From Streptomyces sp. NBC_00358 (GTDB taxonomy: Bacteria; Actinomycetota; Actinomycetes; Streptomycetales; Streptomycetaceae), in contig NZ_CP107976.1 of NCBI RefSeq assembly GCF_036099295.1, positions 4,712,001 through 4,776,000 on the forward strand: a stretch of 64,000 nucleotides of DNA. Reading direction: 5' to 3'. Both the position numbers and the translations under genes were made by a program. Shown one piece after another: positions 43,226-50,977 of this stretch. Each line of letters starts with the position of its first letter. The first letter of the stretch is position 1. The notes beneath the pieces are model-generated. The model was not told where the DNA came from. It saw nothing but the letters and a program-made list of their open reading frames with translations, and did no database searches.

Positions 43226-44005
43226 CTACTCCACGGGCTTCGCGTAGTGGAGATCCACTGTGCCCGAGTAGCCGGGAAGAGTCACCGTCCCGTCCTCCTC
43301 GACTTTCCAGCCGAGCCCGTAGACGTTGACGTACACCATGTAGTTCTGGATCGCCGGAGAGGCCGCGAGCGCCTTCTGGAGCTTCCCCGGGTCACCGACG
43401 GCGGTGATCTTGTAAGGCGGCGAGTAGACGCGGCCCTGGAGGATCAGGGTGTTGCCGACACAGCGCACGGCGCTGGTGGAGATCAGCCGCTGGTCCATGA
43501 CCTTGATGCCCTTGGCTCCGCCCTGCCACAGGGCGTTCACCACGGCCTGGAGATCCTGCTGGTGGATGACGAGGTAGTCGGGCTGCGGCTCGGGATAGCC
43601 GGGAAGCTTCGCCGTCGCGTTGGGCGGGGCGTCGTTGAGGGTGACCGTGACCGCCTCGCCCTTCAGCTTCTGGGTGCCCGCGTTCTTCTCCAGCGCGGCG
43701 ACCTTGGCGTCGTCGGCCACGCTGCTGCCGTCCTCACGGCCGGCGAGGCTGTCCACGTCGTCGCGCAGGGCGCCGTTGGACTCGTCCAGCGTCGCGTTCT
43801 TGTGGCTGCGCTCCTGAATCAGGTCGGAGAGCTTCAACATGGACGAGTCCGTACGGATGTTCGTACCCTTGGCCGTATCGAAGCTCGTGAAGAAGATGAG
43901 GCCCGCAAGGGCGAAGACGGCGACCGTGAGGACACGTACGGGCCGGAAACGGTGCGTACCGCCAGGACTGGAACCAGTCCCGGGGGAGTCGGCAGAATTG
44001 CTCAA
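43226..44005 (-). CDS. DUF881 family membrane-anchored protein
   Basis: 259 aa. One helix (VLTVAVFALAGLIFFTSFDT), a coiled-coil part (LSDLIQERSHKNATLDESNG) and a DUF881 domain with GEAVTVTLNDAPPNA, VNALWQGGAKGIKVMDQRLI and VGNTLILQGRVYSPPYKITA. DUF881 proteins are common beside crgA and sortase genes in actinobacteria and are thought to act in division or wall assembly; the biochemical role is unknown. It is divergent from crgA. Confidence 0.9.
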   Translation of the reverse strand: MSNSADSPGTGSSPGGTHRFRPVRVLTVAVFALAGLIFFTSFDTAKGTNIRTDSSMLKLSDLIQERSHKNATLDESNGALRDDVDSLAGREDGSSVADDAKVAALEKNAGTQKLKGEAVTVTLNDAPPNATAKLPGYPEPQPDYLVIHQQDLQAVVNALWQGGAKGIKVMDQRLISTSAVRCVGNTLILQGRVYSPPYKITAVGDPGKLQKALAASPAIQNYMVYVNVYGLGWKVEEDGTVTLPGYSGTVDLHYAKPVE

Positions 44006-44147
44006 CGTACCCTTATCTCCTTCGGCGCCGCGGAAGCACTACGCTAACGGACGCCCGGGGGAGCACTCAGTGTCCCCTTGTACGCTGCCCCGGAGCCCGC
44101 CCCAGTTCCCTGCGCGGCCACGCAGCGCATCGACAGGAGAGACCCTC

Positions 44148-44402
44148 GTGCCGAAGTCACGTATCCGCAAGAAGGCCGACTACACGCCGCCCCCGGCGAA
44201 GCAGGCGACCAACCTCAAGCTGACCAGCAACACCTGGGTGGCACCGGCCATGCTGGCCATGTTCCTCATCGGGCTCGCCTGGATCGTCGTCTTCTACGTG
44301 ACGGACGGCTCCCTGCCGATCGACGCGCTGGACAACTGGAACATCGTGGTCGGCTTCGGCTTCATCGCGGCCGGGTTCGGCGTCTCCACACAGTGGAAGT
44401 GA
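44148..44402 (+). CDS. crgA: Cell division protein CrgA
   Basis: 84 aa from GTG 44148, with AGGAGA seven bases upstream. It has the basic N-terminus PKSRIRKKADYTPPP and two membrane helices, one in APAMLAMFLIGLAWIVVFYV and one in WNIVVGFGFIAAGFGVSTQW. CrgA inhibits or coordinates Z-ring formation in Streptomyces aerial hyphae and recruits septal wall proteins in mycobacteria. It is the only plus-strand gene in this stretch and is followed by the DnaA-box cluster. Confidence 0.95.
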   Translation: MPKSRIRKKADYTPPPAKQATNLKLTSNTWVAPAMLAMFLIGLAWIVVFYVTDGSLPIDALDNWNIVVGFGFIAAGFGVSTQWK

Positions 44403-44728
44403 CCGTCTTCACCCACGTGGAAACGAGCGGGTCAGCAGCTCTGCCCACGACTATCCACTGAGTTATCCACAAGAGTTGTCCACAGGTGGAAAAGAAAGAC
44501 GATCTGTGGATAACTCTTGCCGCGGTTGACGCCGGTGTGACCGGTCCATCAGCACCCGCAAACCTGTTCGCCCCCTGTCCGACCTGGGGAAACTCGGGTC
44601 AGTGACAGGGGGCACAGCTGTTCCCGCACAGCGTGCACAAGATCCGCCACGGTCTGTGGACAACATCACTCTCAGGTGAGCCCGGCGCCTTCTCAGGTGA
44701 GCCGACAGAGGCCCTGACCAGCCGTGCT
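44403..44728. other. Gene-free region holding a DnaA-box cluster
   Basis: No coding frame is convincing between crgA and the rhomboid gene. The region is less GC-rich than its surroundings, holds the four DnaA boxes listed separately and a repeated TCTCAGGTGAGCC element (44669-44681 and 44691-44703). Confidence 0.7.
44463..44663. promoter_or_regulatory. Cluster of four DnaA boxes outside oriC
   Basis: TTATCCACA (44463-44471), TTGTCCACA (44476-44484), and on the other strand TGTGGATAA (44505-44513) and TGTGGACAA (44655-44663). Two are the preferred Streptomyces box. The first pair are in the same orientation five bases apart, and the third is inverted. Clusters of this kind near oriC are known in S. 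coelicolor to titrate DnaA. Confidence 0.8.
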
Positions 44729-45640
44729 TCAGGTGAGCTGAGCGGTCCTGAGCAGCGTCGTGAGGACCACCGCGACGAGCATCAGCCCGGCGACCCCGTA
44801 CTGGACGAGATTCCTCCGCTCTCGCGGCGCGTGGACCATCGCGTAGCCGACCACCACACCGCCGACCAGACCGCCGATGTGCGCCTGCCAGGCGATGCCG
44901 CTCCACCCGAAGGTGAAGATCAGGTTGATCACCAGCAGGGCGATGACCGGGCGCATGTCGTAGTTGAGCCGGCGCATCAGGACCGCGGTGGCGCCGAACA
45001 GGCCGAAGATCGCGCCGGAGGCGCCGAGCGTCTGCTGGGTCGGGTCGGCCAGCAGATAGGTGAGCGCACTGCCCGCGAGACCCGAGACGAAGTAGAGAGT
45101 GATGTAGCGGGCACGGCCGAGGGCCGCCTCCAGCGGACCGCCGACCCACCACAGGCTGAGCATGTTGAAAATGATGTGCATGTAGCTGCTCGGGCTGTGC
45201 AGGAACATCGACGTCAGCATCCGGTACCACTGGCCTTCGGCCACGCCCTGCAGGTGGCCGGCGAGCAAGGCATTGCCGAAGAGGGTGAAGCGGTTGGTGA
45301 ACGCGTAGCCCACCGAGAGCTGGACGAGGTAGATCGCCAGGTTGACGCCGATCAGAACCTTGGTGACGAGCCGGGGGTCCGCCGCGATCGTGCCGCCCGC
45401 GAGGGTGCGCGGCCGACTGGCCGCCGGGGCGTGCCCGGTGCCGGAGCCGCCGCGGACACAGTCGGGGCACTGGAAGCCGACGGAAGCGCTGACCATGCAC
45501 TCGGGGCAGATCGGACGTTCACAGCGGGTGCAGCGGACACCGGTCTCGCGGCCAGGGTGCCGGTAGCAACCGGGCAGGCTCCGGGCGTCCTGCGGTCCCT
45601 GATCCCTCGGGCCCTGCGGGCTGCCGGGCTGCTGGTCCAT
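44729..45640 (-). CDS. Rhomboid family intramembrane serine protease
   Basis: 303 aa. The N-terminus is a B-box-like zinc finger with Cys and His ligands (CYRHPGRETGVRCTRCERPI, then CPECMVSASVGFQCPDC). Six or seven helices follow with FLHSPSSYMHIIFNMLSLWW (the rhomboid H-N region), GASGAIFGLFGATAVL (catalytic Ser) and AWQAHIGGLVGGVVVGYAM (catalytic His). It cleaves membrane helices; substrates are unknown. The zinc finger could bind the regulated partner. It is read toward the DnaA-box cluster. Confidence 0.93.
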   Translation of the reverse strand: MDQQPGSPQGPRDQGPQDARSLPGCYRHPGRETGVRCTRCERPICPECMVSASVGFQCPDCVRGGSGTGHAPAASRPRTLAGGTIAADPRLVTKVLIGVNLAIYLVQLSVGYAFTNRFTLFGNALLAGHLQGVAEGQWYRMLTSMFLHSPSSYMHIIFNMLSLWWVGGPLEAALGRARYITLYFVSGLAGSALTYLLADPTQQTLGASGAIFGLFGATAVLMRRLNYDMRPVIALLVINLIFTFGWSGIAWQAHIGGLVGGVVVGYAMVHAPRERRNLVQYGVAGLMLVAVVLTTLLRTAQLT

Positions 45641-45706
45641 GGGGTCCCCTCAATCTCCGTACGGCGGCTCGCACACGGTCTCAGCGGGTCCGGGTGCGCA
45701 ACGCAC

Positions 45707-45738
45707 CGCCCCGTCCATCCTTACGGATGAACGGGGCG
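45707..45738. terminator. Hairpin between cyclophilin and rhomboid genes
   Basis: CGCCCCGTCCATCC pairs with GGATGAACGGGGCG around TTAC, with one mismatch in the 14-bp stem. It lies beyond the stop of the minus-strand cyclophilin gene and may end its transcript. Confidence 0.7.
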
Positions 45739-45792
45739 TTTGGTTCCCTGTCGGGAGCCTTCGGGCTCACGGATGTGCAGCCCGGCGCGGTC

Positions 45793-46326
45793 TCAACGCT
45801 CGCGGGTCTCGACGACGACCGACTCGATGACGACGTCGTTGACCGGGCGGTCGGTGCGCGGATTGGTCTGGGCACCGGCGATGGCGTCCACGACCTTCTG
45901 GCTCGCCGCGTCGGTGATCTCACCGAAGATGGTGTGCTTGCGGGTCAGCCAGGCCGTCGGGGAGACGGTGATGAAGAACTGGGAGCCGTTGGTGGCCGGT
46001 CCGGCGTTGGCCATGGCCAGCAGGTACGGCTTGTCGAAGCGAAGGTCCGGGTGGAACTCGTCCTCGAACTGATAGCCGGGGCCACCGGTGCCGTTGCCCA
46101 GCGGGTCGCCGCCCTGGATCATGAAACCGCTGATCACCCGGTGGAAGACCGTGCCGTCGTAGAGCTTGTCCGTGGACTTCACGCCCGTCTCGGGGTTGAC
46201 CCACTCACGCTCACCCGTGGCGAGCTCGACAAAGTTCCGGACCGTTTTGGGCGCGTGGTTCGGCAGGAGCCGGATGTCGATGTCGCCTTGGTTGGTCTTC
46301 AGGGTGGCGTGAAGCTGCTCGGCCAC
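45793..46326 (-). CDS. Cyclophilin-type peptidyl-prolyl isomerase
   Basis: 177 aa, a single cytoplasmic cyclophilin domain. Active-site residues are seen in YDGTVFHRVISGFMIQGGDP (Arg, Phe), GPATNGSQFFITVSPTAWL (Gln, Phe) and HTIFGEITDAASQKVVDAI. It speeds proline isomerisation in folding. There is no signal peptide. The ATG at 46326 aligns with homologues. Confidence 0.94.
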   Translation of the reverse strand: MAEQLHATLKTNQGDIDIRLLPNHAPKTVRNFVELATGEREWVNPETGVKSTDKLYDGTVFHRVISGFMIQGGDPLGNGTGGPGYQFEDEFHPDLRFDKPYLLAMANAGPATNGSQFFITVSPTAWLTRKHTIFGEITDAASQKVVDAIAGAQTNPRTDRPVNDVVIESVVVETRER

Positions 46327-46719
46327 GATCTGCCTTCCGTTGCCTTCTCTTGACGGCCCGATCCTCGCACGGACCGGGCCGGTCAGCGCCCGACCGCCAC
46401 CTCCGGACGCGCGTGCGGACGCCGGTCCCGCAGAAAACCGGTCGAGTCGCTGCGGGACGGGGGCGGGCCGAGGCGATCCGTGGCATTGTCGACGACAAGC
46501 TCCCGTTGCCCCGTATTAATCCGCTATCTCACTTGATCGACACCTGACCGGCTCCGTCCCGGGAGTCCCCGGGAGTCGGCACCCGTGACACGGATGCCCG
46601 CCCTCACATGCCCCGGACCCCTTGGACGGGCATGATCCCCATAGGGGTGGAAAGGTGAACTGTGTGTCTTTGGGGGTACCTGACACCCCCGACGTACGCC
46701 ACCGAGGAGGAGGAAACCC
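46327..46719. other. Gene-free divergent promoter region
   Basis: Separates the cyclophilin gene from the DUF5324 gene. A small hairpin GGGGGT (46672-46677) with ACCCCC (46685-46690) lies just before the DUF5324 ribosome binding site. A patch TATTAATCCGCTATC at about 46515-46530 is unusually AT-rich and may be a promoter. No coding signal. Confidence 0.55.
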
Positions 46720-47418
46720 GTGACCCGCATCGACAGCGTGCGCGCCGCGACCGGCTCGGCGAAGGAAAGCGTGCTGCACGCCGCGGAAGTGGTGGCGCCT
46801 TACGCCGACACGGCCAAGGACAGGGCCTCGTACTACGCGAGCGAAGCACGTGTACGGCTCGCGCCGAAGGTGTCGCAGGCCGCCGAACAGGCCCGCGTCC
46901 AGTACGACGCCTATCTCGCGCCGCGCCTTGAGCAGGCCCGTACCCATGTGCCACCGAAGGTCGACCAGGCCGCCCAGGAAGCGGCCATCCGCACGCGCAG
47001 GGCGGCTCGTCAGGCCGCCGACTACTCCAAGCCGAGGATCGAGCAGGCGGTGGCCGCGACCCAGCCCGTTCGGGACGAGGCCGCGGCCCGCGGCGTGGCG
47101 GCCATCGCCGCACTGCGCGGCCAGGTCACACCGCAGGAGATTCAGAAGCTGCTCCGCAAGCACGAGCGGCGGGCGCGGGCCGGCCGGCTCGTGAAGGGGC
47201 TGGCCGTACTGGGGATTCTGGCGGGCGGTGCTTTCGCCGCCTGGAAGTGGTGGGACAAGCAGGCCAACCCCGACTGGCTCGTCGAACCGCCGGCCGCGAC
47301 CGAGGTTCCCGAGACCGGGCGCCTCTCGTCGGTCGACGGCAGTGGCCAGTCCGACCTGGCTCCCGAGGTCCAGGTCAAGGAAGCCGAGGAGGCGGCGGAG
47401 CGCGACGACCGCCGCTGA
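46720..47418 (+). CDS. DUF5324 family protein, Ala-rich helical with one membrane segment
   Basis: 232 aa from GTG 46720, with GAGGAGGAGG upstream. Residues 1-150 are amphipathic helices (RIDSVRAATGSAKESVLHAA, RQAADYSKPRIEQAVAATQP) that resemble stress-type LEA or apolipoprotein-like repeats. A helix lies at about residues 160-177 (LVKGLAVLGILAGGAFAAW), followed by an acidic outside or inside tail. DUF5324 is a Streptomyces family of unknown role. It is followed by a 20-bp terminator hairpin. Confidence 0.85.
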   Translation: MTRIDSVRAATGSAKESVLHAAEVVAPYADTAKDRASYYASEARVRLAPKVSQAAEQARVQYDAYLAPRLEQARTHVPPKVDQAAQEAAIRTRRAARQAADYSKPRIEQAVAATQPVRDEAAARGVAAIAALRGQVTPQEIQKLLRKHERRARAGRLVKGLAVLGILAGGAFAAWKWWDKQANPDWLVEPPAATEVPETGRLSSVDGSGQSDLAPEVQVKEAEEAAERDDRR

Positions 47419-47430
47419 ACCCGACTCAAC

Positions 47431-47476
47431 ATCGCCGCGGGGCAGGAGACTTGACGGTCTCCTGCCCCGCGGCGAT
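47431..47476 (+). terminator. Perfect 20-bp terminator hairpin
   Basis: ATCGCCGCGGGGCAGGAGAC pairs exactly with its complement around a TTGACG loop. It lies 12 bases after the DUF5324 stop and ends at the base before the parS site. Confidence 0.9.
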
Positions 47477-47490
47477 GTTTCACGTGGAAC
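47477..47490. promoter_or_regulatory. parS site (one base from consensus)
   Basis: GTTTCACGTGGAAC differs at one base from GTTTCACGTGAAAC. It is directly fused to the end of the preceding terminator hairpin. This variant is frequent among Streptomyces parS sites. Confidence 0.85.
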
Positions 47491-47902
47491 GTCGGCAGGA
47501 GTCCACGAACGCCCTGCGATGGATTTACCCGCACCGGCCACGATGACGTTTGCAACGGTTCTCGTGTGCAGCATCCATGGAGATGTTGTTGACGGAATGC
47601 GCCGAACCGGTCACACGAAAGTCGGATCGGCAGCTCACACAAGGGCTCCGGCCGGTCCCGCGGCCCCCCGGGGCCATGCCGGCCACCCGCACGGCGAAGC
47701 CACGGGCCACGCCCCCGCCATCTTGTTTGCGCAAAGAAATGCAATGCCTGCAAAGGCTCTCTTGTGACGCACGTCACTGACCGCGGCGGCGTCGGTCCGA
47801 TCGCGTCCAGGAGCCATCCCCACCAGGGCTCGCGCGCAGATCGAAAGGGGCATAAGAAAACCGGCCAGCCGCCACTGCTGGGCGTCTGGCCGGTCCGAGG
47901 TG
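47491..47902. other. Gene-free region with spaced GCAA words
   Basis: No convincing gene. An AT-richer patch at 47721-47763 has GCAA at 47731, 47741 and 47750, that is, every 9-10 bases, and a TTTGCGCAAA palindrome at 47726-47735. This could be an operator or promoter for an unrecognised transcript. The tRNA-Ala terminator lies at its right end. Confidence 0.5.
47860..47894 (-). terminator. Terminator of tRNA-Ala
   Basis: ACCGGCCAG pairs with CTGGCCGGT; on the minus strand the hairpin is followed by TTTTCTTAT. It begins nine bases after the tRNA 3' end. Confidence 0.85.
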
Positions 47903-47975
47903 TGGAGCCTAGGGGAGTCGAACCCCTGACATCTGCCATGCAAAGACAGCGCTCTACCAACTGAGCTAAGGCCCC
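47903..47975 (-). tRNA. tRNA-Ala (TGC anticodon)
   Basis: On the minus strand: acceptor GGGGCCT pairs with AGGCTCC, D arm AGCTCAGTTGGTAGAGC, anticodon arm CTGTC-TTTGCAT-GGCAG with TGC, T arm CAGGGGTTCGACTCCCCT. The 3' CCA is not encoded (CAC follows). Confidence 0.97.
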
Positions 47976-48157
47976 TCGAAGAGGAGCGTCCGACCACAGG
48001 AACCATCTGTCGACGGGCGCCGCAGACCAGAGTACCGGGTCACCCAGGGGATCTCGCAAAATATTGGGGGTCCCCGTGGACGACCACTCTCCGTAAGATG
48101 CTCGACGTGGTTCGCTGTCGCGAACCGCGGTACTTGGGGAAGCGATGGGGAGACGCA

Positions 48158-48706
48158 ATGGACGCCGCACAGCAGGAAGCAACCGCGAGAGCCCGGGAGC
48201 TGCAGCGGAACTGGTACGGGGAGCCGTTGGGGGCGCTCTTCCGTAGGCTCATAGAGGACCTGGGTCTGAACCAGGCGCGTCTTGCCGGGGTACTGGGGCT
48301 GTCCGCACCCATGTTGTCCCAGCTGATGAGCGGTCAGCGGGCCAAGATCGGCAATCCCGCGGTGGTCCAGCGCGTACAGCTTCTGCAGGACCTGGCGGGG
48401 CAGGTCGCCGACGGGAGCGTCAGCGCCGCCGAGGCGACCGAGCGGATGGACGAGATCAAGAAGTCCCAGGGGGGATCGGTGCTGAGCAACACCACGCATT
48501 CCACGACCAGTTCGGGAGCCCCGACGGTCAAGCGAGTGGTCCGGGAGATCCAGTCGCTGCTGCGCTCGGTGGCCGCCGCCGGGGACATCATCGACGCGGC
48601 GGACACCCTCGCCCCGACCCACCCGGAACTGGCAGAGTTCCTCCGGGTCTACGGCGCCGGCCGTACCTCCGACGCGGTCGCGCACTACCAGTCCCACCAG
48701 AACTGA
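48158..48706 (+). CDS. HTH DNA-binding protein
   Basis: 182 aa. The HTH lies at about residues 28-60: LFRRLIEDLGLNQARLAGVL, GLSAPMLSQLMSGQRAKIGN. A middle region is Ser/Thr-rich, and the C-terminus (VVREIQSLLRSVAAAGDIID, THPELAEFLRVYGAGRTSDA) is helical. Related proteins are found at this position in other streptomycetes; the target is not known. The ATG at 48158 follows GGGGAGA. It is divergent from tRNA-Ala and lies before a kinase gene. Confidence 0.85.
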   Translation: MDAAQQEATARARELQRNWYGEPLGALFRRLIEDLGLNQARLAGVLGLSAPMLSQLMSGQRAKIGNPAVVQRVQLLQDLAGQVADGSVSAAEATERMDEIKKSQGGSVLSNTTHSTTSSGAPTVKRVVREIQSLLRSVAAAGDIIDAADTLAPTHPELAEFLRVYGAGRTSDAVAHYQSHQN

Positions 48707-48832
48707 GCCGAGCCCGGCCGCCGACCGTCCGGCGCTGGAGGCCCGTGTCACTTCCAGCCGCCGCACGTCATGCAGCCGGGCACCTCGGAAGAGGTCCCGG
48801 GACCGACCGTCGAAGGGGAGCGACGTACGACC

Positions 48833-50821
48833 ATGGGTGAGGTCTTCGCAGGCCGGTACGAACTGGTCGACCCGATCGGGCGCGGGGGAGTCGGCGCGGT
48901 GTGGCGCGCCTGGGACCACCGGCGGCGCCGCTATGTGGCCGCCAAGGTGCTCCAGCAGAGCGACGCGCACGCGCTGCTGCGGTTCGTGCGGGAGCAGGCG
49001 CTGCGGATCGACCATCCCCATGTGCTGGCTCCCGCCAGTTGGGCCGCGGACGACGACAAGGTCCTGTTCACCATGGATCTCGTCGCCGGGGGCTCTCTGG
49101 TCCACCTGGTCAACGACTACGGCCCCCTGCCCACCTCCTTCGTCTGCGTCCTGGTCGACCAGCTCCTCTCGGGTCTCGCCGCGGTGCACGCGGAGGGGGT
49201 CGTGCACCGCGACATCAAGCCCGCCAACGTGCTTCTCGAAGCGACCGGCACGGCCCGGCCGCGGTTGCGTCTGTCCGACTTCGGAATCGCCATGCGGCTG
49301 GGCGAAGCACGACTGACCGAGACCAACTACGTGGTGGGAACGCCGGGTTACCTGGCGCCCGAGCAACTGCTGGGCTCCGAACCTGATTTCCCCGCGGATC
49401 TGTTCGCCGTCGGCCTGGTCGCCCTCTACCTCCTGGAAGGCGCCAAGCCCGACGCCAAGGCACTGATCGAGTACTTCGCCGAGCACGGCACGCCGTCGGC
49501 CCCGCAGGGCATACCCGAGCCCCTGTGGCAGGTCGTGGCGATGCTGCTCCAGCCAGATCCGCACGCTCGTTTCCGGACCGCCACAGGGGCGCGCAAGGCC
49601 CTTGCCGCAGCCGTCGAGCTGCTGCCCGAGCCCGGACCGGACGACGAACTGATCGAGGTCTTCGACCAACTCGGGCCGCTGCCCGAGGGGTTCGGTCCGA
49701 GTGGACCCGTGGGACCGGGGGCTGCTTCGCGCGTGAGTCCACGGACCCTGCCCTCCCTTCGGCATCCGGACTCCACCGCCGCTCACCCCGGCCCCGGCTC
49801 CGACGAGAGCGACGGATCAGGCCTTGGCCTTGGTCTCGACGCCATGGACGGTCTGGGGACCGGGACCGGGACCGGCTCCGGCGATCTCCCTGTTTCGGCG
49901 TCCGTGTCCGACCCGGGTGAGGATTCCGGCTCCCGGCCTGGCTCCGAACCCGGCTCGGGAGCACGAGGGGCCGTCTCGGGGGGTGTCCGGCGTGAGTCCG
50001 GCGCCGAGACCGGGGATCGCGGCCTCGGGACCGGGGCCGTAATCCCGGAATCCCGTCCTGCTGACATGGAGCGGAGTACTGCCCAGGGCGTCGCGGAACA
50101 GAGATCCTCTCAAGGCGGCATACGGTCTCAACCCGTCTCCGATCAAGCGCGAGTTCAGCCCGATCGCGAGCACGTGCCACCCCTCACGGCCCCCGACGCC
50201 GTACCGGATCGGCCGGCCTCCGAAGACCTTCGGGCTCTCACCACCCCCGACGGCACACCTCCGGACCCCGCTTCCGGGATCTCCCCCCAGCCTTCCTCGA
50301 CCTCCGCCAGGCCTTCCTCGATGTCGGACACCGGCAGCTTCCATCTGCCGCCGCCGCAACCCGTAACCGGCCCCCCACGGGAACAACGGGCCGAATCTCC
50401 CCTTCACCAGCCCCGACACCCGCTGGAGCAGCCTCGACAGACATGGCCGGAGACCCGGACGCCCACTCCCGCCACCTCGCTCCCGCTCCCCCTCCCGTCA
50501 TCGGCTCCGCTCTCCCCGCCCCCCTTCGACCCGACGCCGACCCCGACACCCACTCCCCCTACCGCGCCGATTCCCGCGCATGCGCCCTCCCCTCATCAGT
50601 TCCCGACCCCGGCCGCCGCGATGCCGCAGCACACGTACGCCCCCACCGCTTCGTACACCGCTCGGTCAGTTCAGGCTCCGCATCGGACGAAGGCGCTTCC
50701 GGAACGCCGCCGAAGGCGGGCTCGGCCGCGTCCGGGGCCGCCCGCCAAGATCGCGGTACCGATGCTGGTGCTGGCCCTTGCCTGCTTCGCGGTGGGGTTC
50801 TGGGCACTGACCCAGGTCTGA
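48833..50821 (+). CDS. Tail-anchored Ser/Thr protein kinase
   Basis: 662 aa. The kinase domain (residues about 7-270) has PIGRGGVGAVWRAWDHRRRR, YVAAKVLQQSDA, VVHRDIKPANVLLEATG, RLSDFGIAMRLGEARL and GTPGYLAPEQLLG. A long Pro/Ser/Thr/Gly-rich disordered part fills residues 285-635. The very C-terminus is one helix (IAVPMLVLALACFAVGFWAL) with only a few residues after it, so the protein is tail-anchored with no outside sensor domain. Input must come from inside. The ATG at 48833 has AAGGGGAG 12 bases upstream. Confidence 0.9.
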   Translation: MGEVFAGRYELVDPIGRGGVGAVWRAWDHRRRRYVAAKVLQQSDAHALLRFVREQALRIDHPHVLAPASWAADDDKVLFTMDLVAGGSLVHLVNDYGPLPTSFVCVLVDQLLSGLAAVHAEGVVHRDIKPANVLLEATGTARPRLRLSDFGIAMRLGEARLTETNYVVGTPGYLAPEQLLGSEPDFPADLFAVGLVALYLLEGAKPDAKALIEYFAEHGTPSAPQGIPEPLWQVVAMLLQPDPHARFRTATGARKALAAAVELLPEPGPDDELIEVFDQLGPLPEGFGPSGPVGPGAASRVSPRTLPSLRHPDSTAAHPGPGSDESDGSGLGLGLDAMDGLGTGTGTGSGDLPVSASVSDPGEDSGSRPGSEPGSGARGAVSGGVRRESGAETGDRGLGTGAVIPESRPADMERSTAQGVAEQRSSQGGIRSQPVSDQARVQPDREHVPPLTAPDAVPDRPASEDLRALTTPDGTPPDPASGISPQPSSTSARPSSMSDTGSFHLPPPQPVTGPPREQRAESPLHQPRHPLEQPRQTWPETRTPTPATSLPLPLPSSAPLSPPPFDPTPTPTPTPPTAPIPAHAPSPHQFPTPAAAMPQHTYAPTASYTARSVQAPHRTKALPERRRRRARPRPGPPAKIAVPMLVLALACFAVGFWALTQV

Positions 50822-50977
50822 AAGGGGAAGGCGATCGGCCCCGGGTACAGGCGGCCCGGCAGCCCCGCGGCCGCAGCCGCGCGAGAATCCCTGGCCCTTT
50901 CCCTCCTCTTCCCTCCCCGCCTCGCCTCTCGCCCCGCCCCGCCTCGCGGCGCCCGGCCCTTGGCCCGAGCGAGAGCG

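Noticed and set aside
44409..44425. CACCCACGTGGAAAC after crgA as a parS site
   Set aside because: The left half does not match GTTTCAC, so it is not palindromic around the core.
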